Origin: Frateuria_A sp051900535
Lineage (GTDB): Bacteria; Pseudomonadota; Gammaproteobacteria; Xanthomonadales; Rhodanobacteraceae
Length of the DNA stretch: 64,000 nt
NCBI RefSeq assembly: GCF_051900535.1
Contig: NZ_JBHZGI010000004.1
Location: 322,930-386,929, forward strand
Direction: 5' to 3'
The notes beneath the pieces were generated by a model. That model ran no database searches and was not told the origin of the DNA. It was given only the letters and a program-made list of their open reading frames with translations. The position numbers were made by a program, and so were the translations under genes. This document shows positions 41,982-52,733 of this stretch, in pieces. Every line of letters starts with the position of its first letter. Position 1 is the stretch's first letter.

Positions 41982-42973
41982 GGGGTATCGATCTCCACGC
42001 CGCAGCGGAACGTGCGTGCGGCACCAGGTTCAAGTCGAATCGCCTCGGCGCAATCGGGCCGGTTGAATGCGTCGGGCAGGCTTTCCATCGGTTCGAGCGC
42101 GAGCGAGTGGCGCGCGCCCCGCTCGAGCGTGTCGCCGGTGTAGGCGAGCAGCACGCCATGTTCCTGCCACACCGCGATGCCGATGTTGCCTCGCGGATCG
42201 CGCAGCCGAGCGCGCACGCGACCGTCGGCCTCGCTCTGCAGGTCGGCGTAGGTGTGGTTGAGTTCGACCCCGCCGATGCCGCGGCGCTGGCGGAAGTCGA
42301 GTGCGGGCGCCTGGGCGAGCGGTTGGTAGGCGGCCTGACCCGGCAACGGGATGTGGTCCGCGTCGGTACGGATCACGCAGGCGGCGGGAATGGTGAGTTC
42401 CCATGAAGCCAGCGCGTCGTTGCCCAGGCGAAAGTACGGATGCCAGCCGACGAACGCCGGCGCCACGCGATCGCCGACGTTGCGCAGGGTGGCCTCCAGC
42501 GTGAGCCCGTCCGTCGCGAGCAGGTAACGCACGGCCAGGTCGAGCGCGAACGGATAGCCCGGCTGCGGCGGGATGTGCGTCGCGAACAGCACGTTTGCCG
42601 CCTGCTCGTCCGCATCGAGCGCGGCCATGGCGAAGTCCGCATCGCGCACGAAGCCGTGCCTGCTGGCGCGCGACGTTTCGGTCGCGCCCGGCATGAGGTC
42701 GTACTCGTTGCCGTCGAAGCAGTAGCGCGCGTTTGCCACCCGGTTGGCAAACGGCGCCAGCACGGCGAAGCGCGAGCCCGGTCGGGCCGCCAGTTCGGTC
42801 GCATCGCGATGGCCGTCAGCAAGTTCCACGCGCTCGCCGCGAACGGTCGCTTCGATGCCGAGCACACAGGCACCGCGGCGCGCGATGCGCACGCGGCGAC
42901 CACGCGCGCCGTCGTTCAATACGACGACCGGCTGCGTGCCCAGCCACTCGATGGCGACGTCGAAAGCACCCAT
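41978..42973 (-). CDS. Aldose 1-epimerase-family protein
   Basis: A 331-residue galactose-mutarotase fold protein. Likely catalytic His residues are in ASRHGFVRDADF and FVGWHPYFRLG, and the base Glu in ALEPMESLPDAFN. ANVLFATHIPPQPGYPFALDL and GVELNHTYADL support the family. It may interconvert alpha and beta anomers of hexoses or hexose phosphates. It is coupled by ATGA overlap to the PLP enzyme gene, an unusual partner. The ATG at 42973 is 62 bases from the divergent pepN. Confidence 0.82.
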   Translation of the reverse strand: MGAFDVAIEWLGTQPVVVLNDGARGRRVRIARRGACVLGIEATVRGERVELADGHRDATELAARPGSRFAVLAPFANRVANARYCFDGNEYDLMPGATETSRASRHGFVRDADFAMAALDADEQAANVLFATHIPPQPGYPFALDLAVRYLLATDGLTLEATLRNVGDRVAPAFVGWHPYFRLGNDALASWELTIPAACVIRTDADHIPLPGQAAYQPLAQAPALDFRQRRGIGGVELNHTYADLQSEADGRVRARLRDPRGNIGIAVWQEHGVLLAYTGDTLERGARHSLALEPMESLPDAFNRPDCAEAIRLEPGAARTFRCGVEIDTP

Positions 42974-43035
42974 GTCCCGTCCGGTCGCGAAAGCGTCGCA
43001 TGTTAGCCTGAGCCTTCCCCCAGCGGCTTCTCCCC

Positions 43036-45666
43036 ATGACTGCGCGCGACGAACAAACCCCCTCGCCCATCCACCTTGCCGACTACCGTCCACCGGCCTG
43101 GGCGGTCGAGCAGGTCGAACTCGAATTCGACCTCGGCATCGACAGCAGCGAGGTGCGCTCGCGCCTGCATCTGCGCCGCGATCTGGCGCAGGACGCGCCG
43201 CTGAAGCTGGACGGCGAGGGTCTGGAGCTCGTCGCCATCGAACTGGATGGCCGGCCGCTGGACGAGAGCGCCTATCGCTACCGCGACGACGCGCTGGAGG
43301 TCGACGGTGTCGCTGATGGCAGCGTGCTGGAGACCCGCGTGCGCGTGCGTCCGGCCGCCAACACCGCGCTGGAGGGCCTGTACCTGTCCGGCGCGCGCGA
43401 ACGCGGCTTCCTGCTGACCCAGTGCGAGGCCGAGGGCTTCCGCCACATCACCTTCTTCCCCGACCGCCCGGACGTGCTCGCCCGCTACACCGTCACGCTG
43501 CGCGCCGACCGCGAGCGCTTCCCGGTGCTGCTCGCCGGCGGCAACCCCGACGGTACCGGCGATCTGCCGGACGGTCGCCACTGGGCCCGCTTCGTCGATC
43601 CGTATCCCAAGCCCTGCTATTTGTTCGCGCTGGTCGCCGGCCGCCTGCAGAAGCTCGAGCGCGACTACCGCACGGCCGACGGCCGCGACGTCAGACTGGT
43701 GATCTGGGCCGAATCCGACGTGATCGAGTGCTGCCACTACGCCATGGACGCGCTCGAGCGCGCCATGCGCTGGGACGAGCAGGCCTACGGGCGCAACTTC
43801 GACCTTTCCGTGTTCCATGTCGTCGCCACGCACGACTTCAACATGGGCGCGATGGAGAACAAGGGGCTGAACATCTTCAACGCCAAGTACCTGCTGGCCG
43901 ACCCGGATACCACCACCGACGACGAGTACCGCGCGGTGGAGGCGGTGATCGGGCACGAGTACTTCCACAACTGGAGCGGCAACCGCGTGACCTGTCGCGA
44001 CTGGTTCCAGCTGTCGCTGAAGGAAGGCCTCACCGTGTTCCGCGAACAGCAGTTCTCGGCCGACATGAATTCACCCCCGCTCAAGCGCATCGACGACGTC
44101 GCGCTGCTGCGACGCGCCCAGTTTCCCGAGGATGCGGGCCCGCTGGCGCATCCGGTGCGTCCGTCGCAGTACAGCGAGATCAACAACTTCTACACCGCCA
44201 CGGTGTACGAAAAAGGGTCGGAGCTGGTGCGCATGCTGGCCGGACGGCTCGGACACGATGGCTTCCGCCGCGGCATGGACCTGTACTTCGAGCGCAACGA
44301 CGGCCGCGCCGCGACGCTGGAGGATTTCCTCGCAGCGCTGGGCCAGGCCAACGGCATCGATCTTTCGCCCTACCTCGCCTGGTATGGCCAGGCGGGCACG
44401 CCGCGACTGTCGGGGGAAGGCCGTTTCGACCAGGCCCACCGCTCGTACACCCTTACCCTGCGCCAGCACACGCCGCCCACGCCGGGGCAGCCCGACAAGC
44501 GACCGCTGCCGATTCCGGTCAAGCTCGCGCTGTTCGATGCGGACGGGCGCATGCTGCCGTTGCACGAGGGCGCGCGCGAGCAGGTGGTGGTGCTGGATGC
44601 ACCGGAGCAGTCGTTCGTCTTCCCCGATATCGAGCGCGCGCCGGTGCCCTCGCTGCTGCGCGGCTTCTCGGCGCCGGTGGTCCTCGACTACGCGTACGCA
44701 CCGGCCGAGCTCGCCTTGCTGCTGACCCACGACACCGACGGCTTCAACCGCTGGGAGGCCGCGCAGCAACTCGCCTGGCGTGCCTATGCGGAGTTGCGCG
44801 ACGGCCGTGGCCACGAGGCGCTGGCGGTGTGGGGCGACACGCTCGCCGGGCTATTCGACCAGCCCGCGCTGGACCCGGCGCTGCTGGCCGACCTGCTCAC
44901 GCCACCGGGAGAAGTGGAACTGGCCGAGCGCGAGACCGATGTCGACCCGGCGCGCATCCACGCACTGCGCCAGTCGCTGCAGCGCGAGCTTGCCGCCCGC
45001 ATCGGCGCGCCCGTGCTGGCCGACCGTTACCGGGCGCTGACTGCCCGGGCGAGCGATGCGCTGGATGCCGCCAGCCAGGCACAGCGCCGGCTCAAGCGCC
45101 GCGTGCTGGAGCTGCTGGCGCTGCTGGATGCGCCGGCGGCGCAGGCCTTCGCGGCCGCCCTGTTCGACCGCGCCGCGACGATGACCGACCGCCTTGCCGG
45201 TCTCGCGGTGCTGGTGCGGAGTGGGGCGCCGCAGGCGGCCGATGCGCTGGCCCGCTACCGTGCGCGCCATGCCGACAACGCGCTGGCGCTGGACAAGTGG
45301 TTCGCGGTGCAGGCGCAAATTCCCGGCGAACCCGCGCTGGCGCGCGTGCGGGCGCTGGAGGCCGATCCGACGTTCACCCTGAAAAATCCCAACCGCGTGC
45401 AGGCCCTGCTCGGTACCTGGGCGCGTGGCAATCCGAGTGGATTCCATCGCGACGATGGCGAGGGTTACCGGTTCCTCGCCGCGCGGCTGGCGGAACTGGA
45501 TGCGCTCAACCCGCAGGTGGCGGCGCGATTGGCGACCGCGTTCAACGGCTGGCAGCGGCTGGAGCCGGCGCGGCGGGAACAGGCGCACGCGGCGGTGGCG
45601 GGGCTGGCGGAGCAGCGGCTCTCGCGCAACCTGGCCGAGATCGTCGGCAACATGCTCAAGGGCTAG
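43036..45666 (+). CDS. pepN: Aminopeptidase N (M1 family)
   Basis: An 876-residue cytoplasmic zinc exopeptidase of the E. coli PepN type (870 residues). The exopeptidase signature GAMENKGLNIFN precedes the zinc site HEYFHNW, with His307, His311 and Glu330 as ligands and Glu308 as base. A beta-sandwich (about 440-540) and a helical C-terminal domain with Ala/Leu/Arg-rich helices follow. No signal peptide. A long imperfect hairpin (45690-45728) lies after its stop. Confidence 0.96.
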   Translation: MTARDEQTPSPIHLADYRPPAWAVEQVELEFDLGIDSSEVRSRLHLRRDLAQDAPLKLDGEGLELVAIELDGRPLDESAYRYRDDALEVDGVADGSVLETRVRVRPAANTALEGLYLSGARERGFLLTQCEAEGFRHITFFPDRPDVLARYTVTLRADRERFPVLLAGGNPDGTGDLPDGRHWARFVDPYPKPCYLFALVAGRLQKLERDYRTADGRDVRLVIWAESDVIECCHYAMDALERAMRWDEQAYGRNFDLSVFHVVATHDFNMGAMENKGLNIFNAKYLLADPDTTTDDEYRAVEAVIGHEYFHNWSGNRVTCRDWFQLSLKEGLTVFREQQFSADMNSPPLKRIDDVALLRRAQFPEDAGPLAHPVRPSQYSEINNFYTATVYEKGSELVRMLAGRLGHDGFRRGMDLYFERNDGRAATLEDFLAALGQANGIDLSPYLAWYGQAGTPRLSGEGRFDQAHRSYTLTLRQHTPPTPGQPDKRPLPIPVKLALFDADGRMLPLHEGAREQVVVLDAPEQSFVFPDIERAPVPSLLRGFSAPVVLDYAYAPAELALLLTHDTDGFNRWEAAQQLAWRAYAELRDGRGHEALAVWGDTLAGLFDQPALDPALLADLLTPPGEVELAERETDVDPARIHALRQSLQRELAARIGAPVLADRYRALTARASDALDAASQAQRRLKRRVLELLALLDAPAAQAFAAALFDRAATMTDRLAGLAVLVRSGAPQAADALARYRARHADNALALDKWFAVQAQIPGEPALARVRALEADPTFTLKNPNRVQALLGTWARGNPSGFHRDDGEGYRFLAARLAELDALNPQVAARLATAFNGWQRLEPARREQAHAAVAGLAEQRLSRNLAEIVGNMLKG

Positions 45667-45689
45667 CGGCGGCACATCGCCGCAGGGAC

Positions 45690-45728
45690 GTCGCCGGACG
45701 GAACGCTCTTGGCGCTCCGCCCGGCGAC
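45690..45728 (+). terminator. Imperfect long hairpin after pepN
   Basis: Arms GTCGCCGGACGGAACGC and GCGCTCCGCCCGGCGAC pair with two or three mismatches around TCTTG. No U-tract. It sits between the convergent pepN and small-protein genes and may end or protect either transcript. Confidence 0.4.
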
Positions 45729-45735
45729 GGGGCGG

Positions 45736-45921
45736 TCAAGCGGCGAGCTGGCTCAGCGCGTTGCGCAGGCGGACCATATGCGTCTCCAGGCGCGGACGCA
45801 GGTTCTGGCGCTCCTGTTCGGTGCGCGCGGCCAGGTGTTCGATCGCCATCTGCACCTTGCCGATTTCGATCATCAGATCGTGGCGCGGATAGACGGGCTG
45901 GAAGTCGAAGGTGGTGTTCAT
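45736..45921 (-). CDS. Small helical protein of unknown function
   Basis: A 61-residue protein, MNTTFDFQPVYPRHDLMIEI then amphipathic helix (MAIEHLAARTEQERQNLRPR, THMVRLRNALSQL). No signal, membrane segment or cysteine. Composition and strong GC at third positions look coding. It converges with pepN. I do not recognise a family; a coiled-coil or protein-binding role is possible. Confidence 0.55.
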   Translation of the reverse strand: MNTTFDFQPVYPRHDLMIEIGKVQMAIEHLAARTEQERQNLRPRLETHMVRLRNALSQLAA

Positions 45922-46100
45922 GACGGAACGCAGAGGATGGGGTTGGTGAAGCGGACTCTGCAATGGCCGTGCCAGAGCGTGACCGCCGTCACATTCGGCT
46001 CTGGGCCTGGCCGGCGGGCTGACGCTCTGCGTCAGCTGCCTTACAAAAAAAAGCCGGAATTAGTCACTTTTTATTCACGGCCGTACTGGGAATATCGCTT

Positions 46101-46251
46101 CCGCAGTCGCGACGGATCGCGACGGCGCTTGCGACTTTCCGGTTTCTGGCGCCCGGCAACACGGTCATCCTGGATTCCCCCTGTTCCTGAGACCGCCGGG
46201 CGCCAGATCTAAGCACGACCAAGCCCCGCCACTGGCGGGGCTTGGTTTTTT
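46101..46251 (+). ncRNA. Candidate small RNA with own terminator, in a 577-base non-coding gap
   Basis: The gap 45922-46498 has an A/T-rich patch at 46041-46100, unusual here. Then come two copies of TCGCGACGG (46107, 46117), a 13-bp stem (46145-46157 with 46195-46207) and a strong terminator (46219-46251). The stem closes a loop with the unpaired pyrimidine run ATTCCCCCTGTTCC. No plus-strand gene ends nearby, so the terminator implies a transcript starting in the gap. C-rich loops recall the Xanthomonas sRNA sX13, but homology cannot be tested here. The 5' end is not defined. Another hairpin (GCTGACGC/GCGTCAGC) is at 46018-46036. Confidence 0.4.
46219..46251 (+). terminator. Strong rho-independent terminator, orphan
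   Basis: A 12-bp perfect stem CCAAGCCCCGCC/GGCGGGGCTTGG around ACT, followed by six T. It works only for plus-strand transcription because the other flank has no T-run. No coding gene on that strand ends within 550 bases upstream. Confidence 0.85.
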
Positions 46252-46268
46252 CAGGGTCCGGAAAAGGC

Positions 46269-46301
46269 GACGGCGCCGTGGGAATCCCCAGCGGCGCCGT
46301 C
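46269..46301 (+). promoter_or_regulatory. Large hairpin in the mnmG leader region
   Basis: Ten-base perfect arms GACGGCGCCG/CGGCGCCGTC, extended by TGGG/CCCA inside with a one-base bulge. It lies 18 bases after the orphan terminator and about 200 bases before the mnmG start. It may belong to the mnmG 5' leader or to the sRNA locus. The rest of the interval to 46498 shows no further gene. Confidence 0.4.
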
Positions 46302-46498
46302 ATGCTTCCTCTCCTGGTACGCGGTCGGGCCCCTGTCTGCCCAACCTCGGCGCGCGAATCGCGCGGCGTCTGCCCATGGAAAGTGCATGCGAAGTGAAGC
46401 AGCAATCGTGCCAAGCTCTTGATTATGTTCGGGCGCCGACTCCAAAGCGCTAACATACGCACGTTCCGTCTCTCGCACGCGCCAGGCGCCTTCTTTCG

Positions 46499-48373
<1,875 letters not shown>

Positions 48374-48385
48374 CACCGAACTCCT

Positions 48386-48468
48386 GCAGGAGCGCACCGC
48401 GTGCGCGACCGCGATGTCCACGCTCTCGGCGGATTGGGGCCACGGCCGGGCACATAGTGCGCTCCTAC
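48386..48468. repeat. GCAGGAGCGC...GCGCTCCTAC inverted repeat
   Basis: A second copy of the GTAGGAGCGC element also seen at 40952-41022. Outer arms GCAGGAGCGC and GCGCTCCTAC flank GTGCGCGACCGCGA-like sequence. It lies between mnmG and the RDD gene. Confidence 0.65.
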
Positions 48469-48524
48469 AACGCGTCCGGTGCCGTGGCATCATCGGGCGC
48501 ATTGAACTTTTTCGGAGCTAGCGG

Positions 48525-49277
48525 ATGGAAATCTGGATCGGCCGCGACGGCCAGCGCCACGGTCCCTACAAGGAGGAGGACGTGCGCCAGTGGCTGCGCA
48601 GCGGCCAGCTCGCCGCCGAGGACCTGGGCTGGTACGAGGGCCTGGCCGACTGGCAACCGCTGTCGGTGCTGTTTCCCGACGCGCTGGCCGGCACGCCTCC
48701 GCCGCTGGGACCCACCGCCGTGGTGCCGCCGCCGACCACCACGGCGGCATTGGAGGACTACGCCGGTTTCTGGAAGCGGCTGGTCGCCTACATCATCGAC
48801 GTGATCGTGCTCTACATCCCGCAGATGCTGATCATGAACGCGTTCGGCAACGAGGCGGCGCAGGCGAAGCTGGAGCAGGTCATGCTCTCGGCCGCCTCCG
48901 ATCCCCACGTGATGCTGGCGGCCTACGGCCAGTACTACGAAACCATGCGCATGGGCATCGCGCTGACCGCCGTGCTGGTCTGGCTGTATTTCGCCATCTG
49001 CGAGAGCTCGGCCTGGCAGGCCACCGTGGGCAAGCTGGCGATGGGCATCCGCGTGACCGACCTGGACGGCGGGCGCATCGGCTTCTGGCGCGCGCTCGGC
49101 CGCTACGCGGCGAAGATCCTCAGCTGGATGATCGTGGGCGTGGGCTTCCTGATGATCGGCTGGACGCGGCGCAGGCAGGGCCTGCACGACATGCTCGCCA
49201 ACACCCTGGTGCTCAACGGCCGCGCCGGCGCGTTCCACCATCCTGCCCCGCGCAACGACGGATCATTCCACGCCTGA
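48525..49277 (+). CDS. GYF_2-RDD membrane protein
   Basis: A 250-residue protein with two parts. Residues 1-55 form a GYF_2/DUF4339-like domain (WIGRDGQRHGPYKEEDVRQW, LAAEDLGWYEGLADWQPL), probably binding a peptide. A Pro/Thr linker leads to an RDD membrane domain with three helices (FWKRLVAYIIDVIVLYIPQM, GIALTAVLVWLYFAICESS, ILSWMIVGVGFLMIGWTRR). The Arg-Asp-Asp idea is kept in KRLVAYIIDV and ...TRRRQGLHDMLANT. Function unknown; ion or compatible-solute transport has been suggested for RDD families. Confidence 0.85.
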   Translation: MEIWIGRDGQRHGPYKEEDVRQWLRSGQLAAEDLGWYEGLADWQPLSVLFPDALAGTPPPLGPTAVVPPPTTTAALEDYAGFWKRLVAYIIDVIVLYIPQMLIMNAFGNEAAQAKLEQVMLSAASDPHVMLAAYGQYYETMRMGIALTAVLVWLYFAICESSAWQATVGKLAMGIRVTDLDGGRIGFWRALGRYAAKILSWMIVGVGFLMIGWTRRRQGLHDMLANTLVLNGRAGAFHHPAPRNDGSFHA

Positions 49278-49279
49278 CC

Positions 49280-49323
49280 GTAGGGCGGACTTCGGCCCAC
49301 CATCGCCATCCCGCATGGTGGGC
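49280..49323. repeat. GTAGGGCGGAC...GGTGGGC intergenic repeat
   Basis: A diverged relative of the repeat at 1596-1653: GTAGGGCGGACTTCGGCCCACC followed, after CATCGCCATCCCG, by CATGGTGGGC. It lies in the leader of tex. Confidence 0.5.
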
Positions 49324-49394
49324 AAACCCAGCCGACGAACCGCGCCACGGTTGTTATGATCGACGGCTCCCTGCACCACGAAGCCGTTGATCAC

Positions 49395-51707
49395 ATGCTC
49401 AGCATCGAACACCGCATTGCCCAGGACATCGCCGCCAAACCCGACCAGGTGCGCGCGGCGGTCGGCCTGCTCGACGAGGGCGCGACCGTGCCCTTCATCG
49501 CCCGCTACCGCAAGGAGGCCACCGGCGGCCTGGACGACACGCAGCTGCGCCTGCTCGAAGAGCGCCTGCGCTACCTGCGCGAGCTGGAGGAACGGCGCGG
49601 CGCGATCCTCGCCAGCATCGAGGAACAGGGCAAGCTTTCCGATGCGCTGAGGAACGACATCCTCGCCGCCGACACCAAGGCGCGGCTGGAAGACCTCTAC
49701 CTGCCCTACAAGCCCAAGCGCCGCACCAAGGCACAGATCGCCCGCGAGGCGGGTCTGGAGCCGCTGGCGACCGGCCTGCGCGACGACCCCACGCTCGTCC
49801 CCGAGACCTTCGCCGAATCGTTCGTCGATGCCGACAAGGGCGTGCCCGACGTGCGCGCGGCGCTCGATGGCGCGCGCGCCATCCTGATGGAGTCCATCGC
49901 CGAGGACGCGCACCTGGTCGGCGAGCTGCGCGACTGGCTGTGGGAGAAGGGCCAGATCCGCGCCAAGGTAGTCGCGGGCAAGGAAAACGAAGGCGCCAAG
50001 TTCCGTGACTACTTCGACCACATCGAGCCGGTCGGCAAGATCCCGTCCCACCGCCTGCTGGCGCTGATGCGCGCGCGCAACGAAGGAGTGATCGAACTGG
50101 AGCTGCAGCCGGCGCTGGACGCCGAGCAAGGCCATCTGGAGGGCGAAGGCCGCGTCGCCGCGCATGCCGGCATCCATGACCGCGGCCGCGCCGCCGATGC
50201 CTGGCTGCGCGAAACCGTGCGCCTGACCTGGCGCGTGAAGCTGCACCTGCACCTGACACTGGACCTGTTCGGTCGCGTGCGCGAAGGCGCCGAGGACGAA
50301 GCGATCCGCGTGTTCGGCGAGAACCTCAAGGACCTGATGCTGGCCGCGCCGGCGGGCGCCAAGACGGTGATGGGCCTGGACCCGGGCATTCGCACCGGTT
50401 GCAAGGTGGCCGTGGTCGATGCCACCGGCAAGCTGCTGGCCACCGAGACGATCTATCCGCTGGAGCCCCGGCGGCAGTGGAACGAATCGTTGGTCGCGCT
50501 GGCGAAGCTGTGCACGCAGCACGGCGTGGACCTGATCGCGATCGGCAACGGCACCGCTTCGCGCGAGACCGACAAGCTGGCCGGCGAACTGATCAAGAAG
50601 CTGCCGGATGCCAAGCTGTCGAAGATCGTGGTCAGCGAGGCCGGCGCTTCGGTCTATTCGGCATCCGAAACGGCTGCGAAGGAATTCCCGAACCTCGATG
50701 TCAGCCTGCGCGGCGCCGTGTCCATCGCGCGCCGCCTGCAGGATCCGCTGGCCGAGCTGGTGAAGATCGAGCCCAAGGCGATCGGCGTGGGCCAGTACCA
50801 GCACGACGTCAACCAGGTGAAGCTCGCGCGCGCGCTCGATGCCAAGGTCGAGGATTGCGTCAACGCCGTCGGCGTGGACGTCAACACCGCTTCGGCCGCG
50901 CTGCTCTCGCGCGTGGCCGGGCTTTCGGCGAGCGTCGCCGAGAACGTGGTCAAGCACCGCGACGCCAACGGCCCGTTCGCCAACCGCAAGGCGCTGCTGA
51001 AGGTGCCGCGGCTGGGCGACAAGGCGTTCGAGCAGTGCGCCGGCTTCCTGCGCGTGCCCAGCGGCGACAACCCGCTCGACGCCAGCGCAGTGCATCCGGA
51101 AGCCTATCCGGTGGTCGAGCGGATCATCGCCCAGTGCGGCCGCGAGGTGCGCAACATCATCGGCGACACCGGCTTCCTGCGCGGACTGAAGCCTGAGCAG
51201 TTCACCGACGAAAAGTTTGGCGTGCCGACCGTGCGCGACATCCTGAAAGAGCTGGAGAAGCCGGGCCGCGACCCCCGTCCGGAGTTCGTCGCACCGAGCT
51301 TTGCCGAAGGCGTGGAGGACCTCAAGGACCTGCGTCCGGGCATGATCCTGGAAGGCCGCGTCACCAACGTCGCCGCGTTCGGCGCGTTCGTCGACATCGG
51401 CGTGCACCAGGACGGCCTGGTTCACGTGTCCGCGCTCTCGCACACCTTCGTCAAGGACCCGCGCGATGCGGTCAAGGCCGGCGACATCGTCAAGGTCAAG
51501 GTGATGGAGGTGGACCTTTCCCGCCAACGTATCGGCCTGTCGATGCGTCTGGACGATGAGCCGGGCCAGGCCCGCGGCGCCCGCCCCGGCGACGACAACC
51601 GTGGCGCCCGCCCGCAGCGGGCCGCGCCGCCGCCCAAGCCCGCTGCGCCGCCGGCCAACAACGCCTTCGCCGACGCGCTGTTGCGCGCACGCCAAGACAA
51701 ACGCTGA
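49395..51707 (+). CDS. tex: Tex-family RNA-binding transcription accessory protein
   Basis: A 770-residue protein. The N-terminal helical Tex region begins SIEHRIAQDIAAKPDQV and includes VPFIARYRKEATGGLDD. A YqgF-like RNase H fold follows (VMGLDPGIRTGCKVAVVD), then helix-hairpin-helix segments (VGVDVNTASAALLSRVAGL) and a C-terminal S1 domain (EGRVTNVAAFGAFVDIGVHQDGLVH). The tail is Arg/Pro/Ala-rich. Tex binds RNA and affects transcription and, in some bacteria, toxin expression and stress resistance. The ATG at 49395 matches the family start; the ATG at 49356 would add 13 residues. Confidence 0.95.
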   Translation: MLSIEHRIAQDIAAKPDQVRAAVGLLDEGATVPFIARYRKEATGGLDDTQLRLLEERLRYLRELEERRGAILASIEEQGKLSDALRNDILAADTKARLEDLYLPYKPKRRTKAQIAREAGLEPLATGLRDDPTLVPETFAESFVDADKGVPDVRAALDGARAILMESIAEDAHLVGELRDWLWEKGQIRAKVVAGKENEGAKFRDYFDHIEPVGKIPSHRLLALMRARNEGVIELELQPALDAEQGHLEGEGRVAAHAGIHDRGRAADAWLRETVRLTWRVKLHLHLTLDLFGRVREGAEDEAIRVFGENLKDLMLAAPAGAKTVMGLDPGIRTGCKVAVVDATGKLLATETIYPLEPRRQWNESLVALAKLCTQHGVDLIAIGNGTASRETDKLAGELIKKLPDAKLSKIVVSEAGASVYSASETAAKEFPNLDVSLRGAVSIARRLQDPLAELVKIEPKAIGVGQYQHDVNQVKLARALDAKVEDCVNAVGVDVNTASAALLSRVAGLSASVAENVVKHRDANGPFANRKALLKVPRLGDKAFEQCAGFLRVPSGDNPLDASAVHPEAYPVVERIIAQCGREVRNIIGDTGFLRGLKPEQFTDEKFGVPTVRDILKELEKPGRDPRPEFVAPSFAEGVEDLKDLRPGMILEGRVTNVAAFGAFVDIGVHQDGLVHVSALSHTFVKDPRDAVKAGDIVKVKVMEVDLSRQRIGLSMRLDDEPGQARGARPGDDNRGARPQRAAPPPKPAAPPANNAFADALLRARQDKR

Positions 51708-51778
51708 GACGGCACAGATGCCCCGATGCGCGCCCGGAGTCCGTTCCGGGCGCGCGTGCGGCCATCGTCCGCGCTGGC

Positions 51779-52444
51779 TCAGGCCGGCTGGTAGACGACG
51801 GCCATCGCGCCGGAGCTGAAGGCTGTCACGCTGAGCAGCCGCAAATCGGCCGGGCTGCGTAGCCCGGCAAACAGCGGCTGGCCCTGGCCCAGTACCACCG
51901 GATGGATGGCCAGTCGGTATTCGTCGATGAGGCCGGAAGCGACGAGGCTGCGGGCGAACCGGGCGCCCCCGTGCGCCAGGATGTATTTGCCCGGTTGCTG
52001 CTTCAGCCGCTGGATTTCCTCCACCAGTTCGCCGCGTGCCACTGTCGGCCTGGTCCAGGAGTCCAGGACCGCCGCCGTGGGCGTGGCGCCATGCCGTTCC
52101 GCGTTGCGCGCCTTTGCTTCGGCGAAGGCGTGGCTCGTCCGATCGCCCCGCGTGCCGTCCTCGAGCCCTTGCCTTGAGAAAATGATCTTGGGGATGTCGT
52201 TCATCGGCCGCGCGAGCGGCATCTCCGAGTAGGGCCAGAACGCCGCCATGTCGTAATAGCTGCCACTGCCCATGATGTGCACGCCCGCTTCGCCGAGCGT
52301 ATCGAGGACCCATCGGGTCGAATCGTCTCCGCCGGAAGTGCGGAACACCCAGTCGGCCTCGCCGTTCGGTCCGGCGACGAATCCGTCCAGCGAGACAGAC
52401 ATCTTCAGTACCAGTTTTCTCTTCGCTGCCGTCGGGGTCGCCAT
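51779..52444 (-). CDS. Dihydrofolate reductase/RibD-C-family oxidoreductase
   Basis: A 221-residue protein of the DHFR-like RibD C-terminal family. KLVLKMSVSLDGFVAGPNGEADWVF at the start, VHIMGSGSYYDMAAFWP in the middle and YILAHGGARFARSLVASGLIDEY near the end are typical. Members reduce unknown substrates with NADPH and occur as single genes in many soil bacteria. The ATG at 52444 precedes the conserved strand by ten residues. It converges with tex. The 289 bases upstream hold no gene that I can support. Confidence 0.85.
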   Translation of the reverse strand: MATPTAAKRKLVLKMSVSLDGFVAGPNGEADWVFRTSGGDDSTRWVLDTLGEAGVHIMGSGSYYDMAAFWPYSEMPLARPMNDIPKIIFSRQGLEDGTRGDRTSHAFAEAKARNAERHGATPTAAVLDSWTRPTVARGELVEEIQRLKQQPGKYILAHGGARFARSLVASGLIDEYRLAIHPVVLGQGQPLFAGLRSPADLRLLSVTAFSSGAMAVVYQPA

Positions 52445-52733
52445 ACTTCTTCCTTGCGTTGGGTTGGTTCGCAAAGACACAGGATGCCTGTGCCGCCCTT
52501 CTGCCCTCTATGTATCGCGACGAACGGCGCGATGACGTTTCGACACGGCGCGCTTCGTGCGCGGGAGATCGGACCGGCAACGGGGTCCACGCGCTGGTTT
52601 GCCGAGGGCCGCTACTCCCGCACTGCTCCGCCGGCGCACGCGATGCGCCGCAGCATGCGCTTCCGTATGGAGTGCATTACCGTAACGCTCAAATAACGAA
52701 GGCCATCCCGGCCCCTCAAGGAGCGTCACCGTC

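Noticed and set aside
46145..46207. tRNA, 4.5S RNA or 6S RNA
   Set aside because: The fold does not give a cloverleaf, lacks the GGTTC T-loop, and lacks the SRP tetraloop or the open-bubble arrangement of 6S.
46251..46478. 75-codon minus-strand frame with GTG start in the mnmG leader
   Set aside because: No ribosome site, and its end is formed by the hairpin and the terminator. It overlaps the likely mnmG promoter.
49263..52580. 1105-codon open frame on the minus strand
   Set aside because: It is antisense to tex and out of frame with the RibD-like gene. No family motifs; tex is certain on the other strand.
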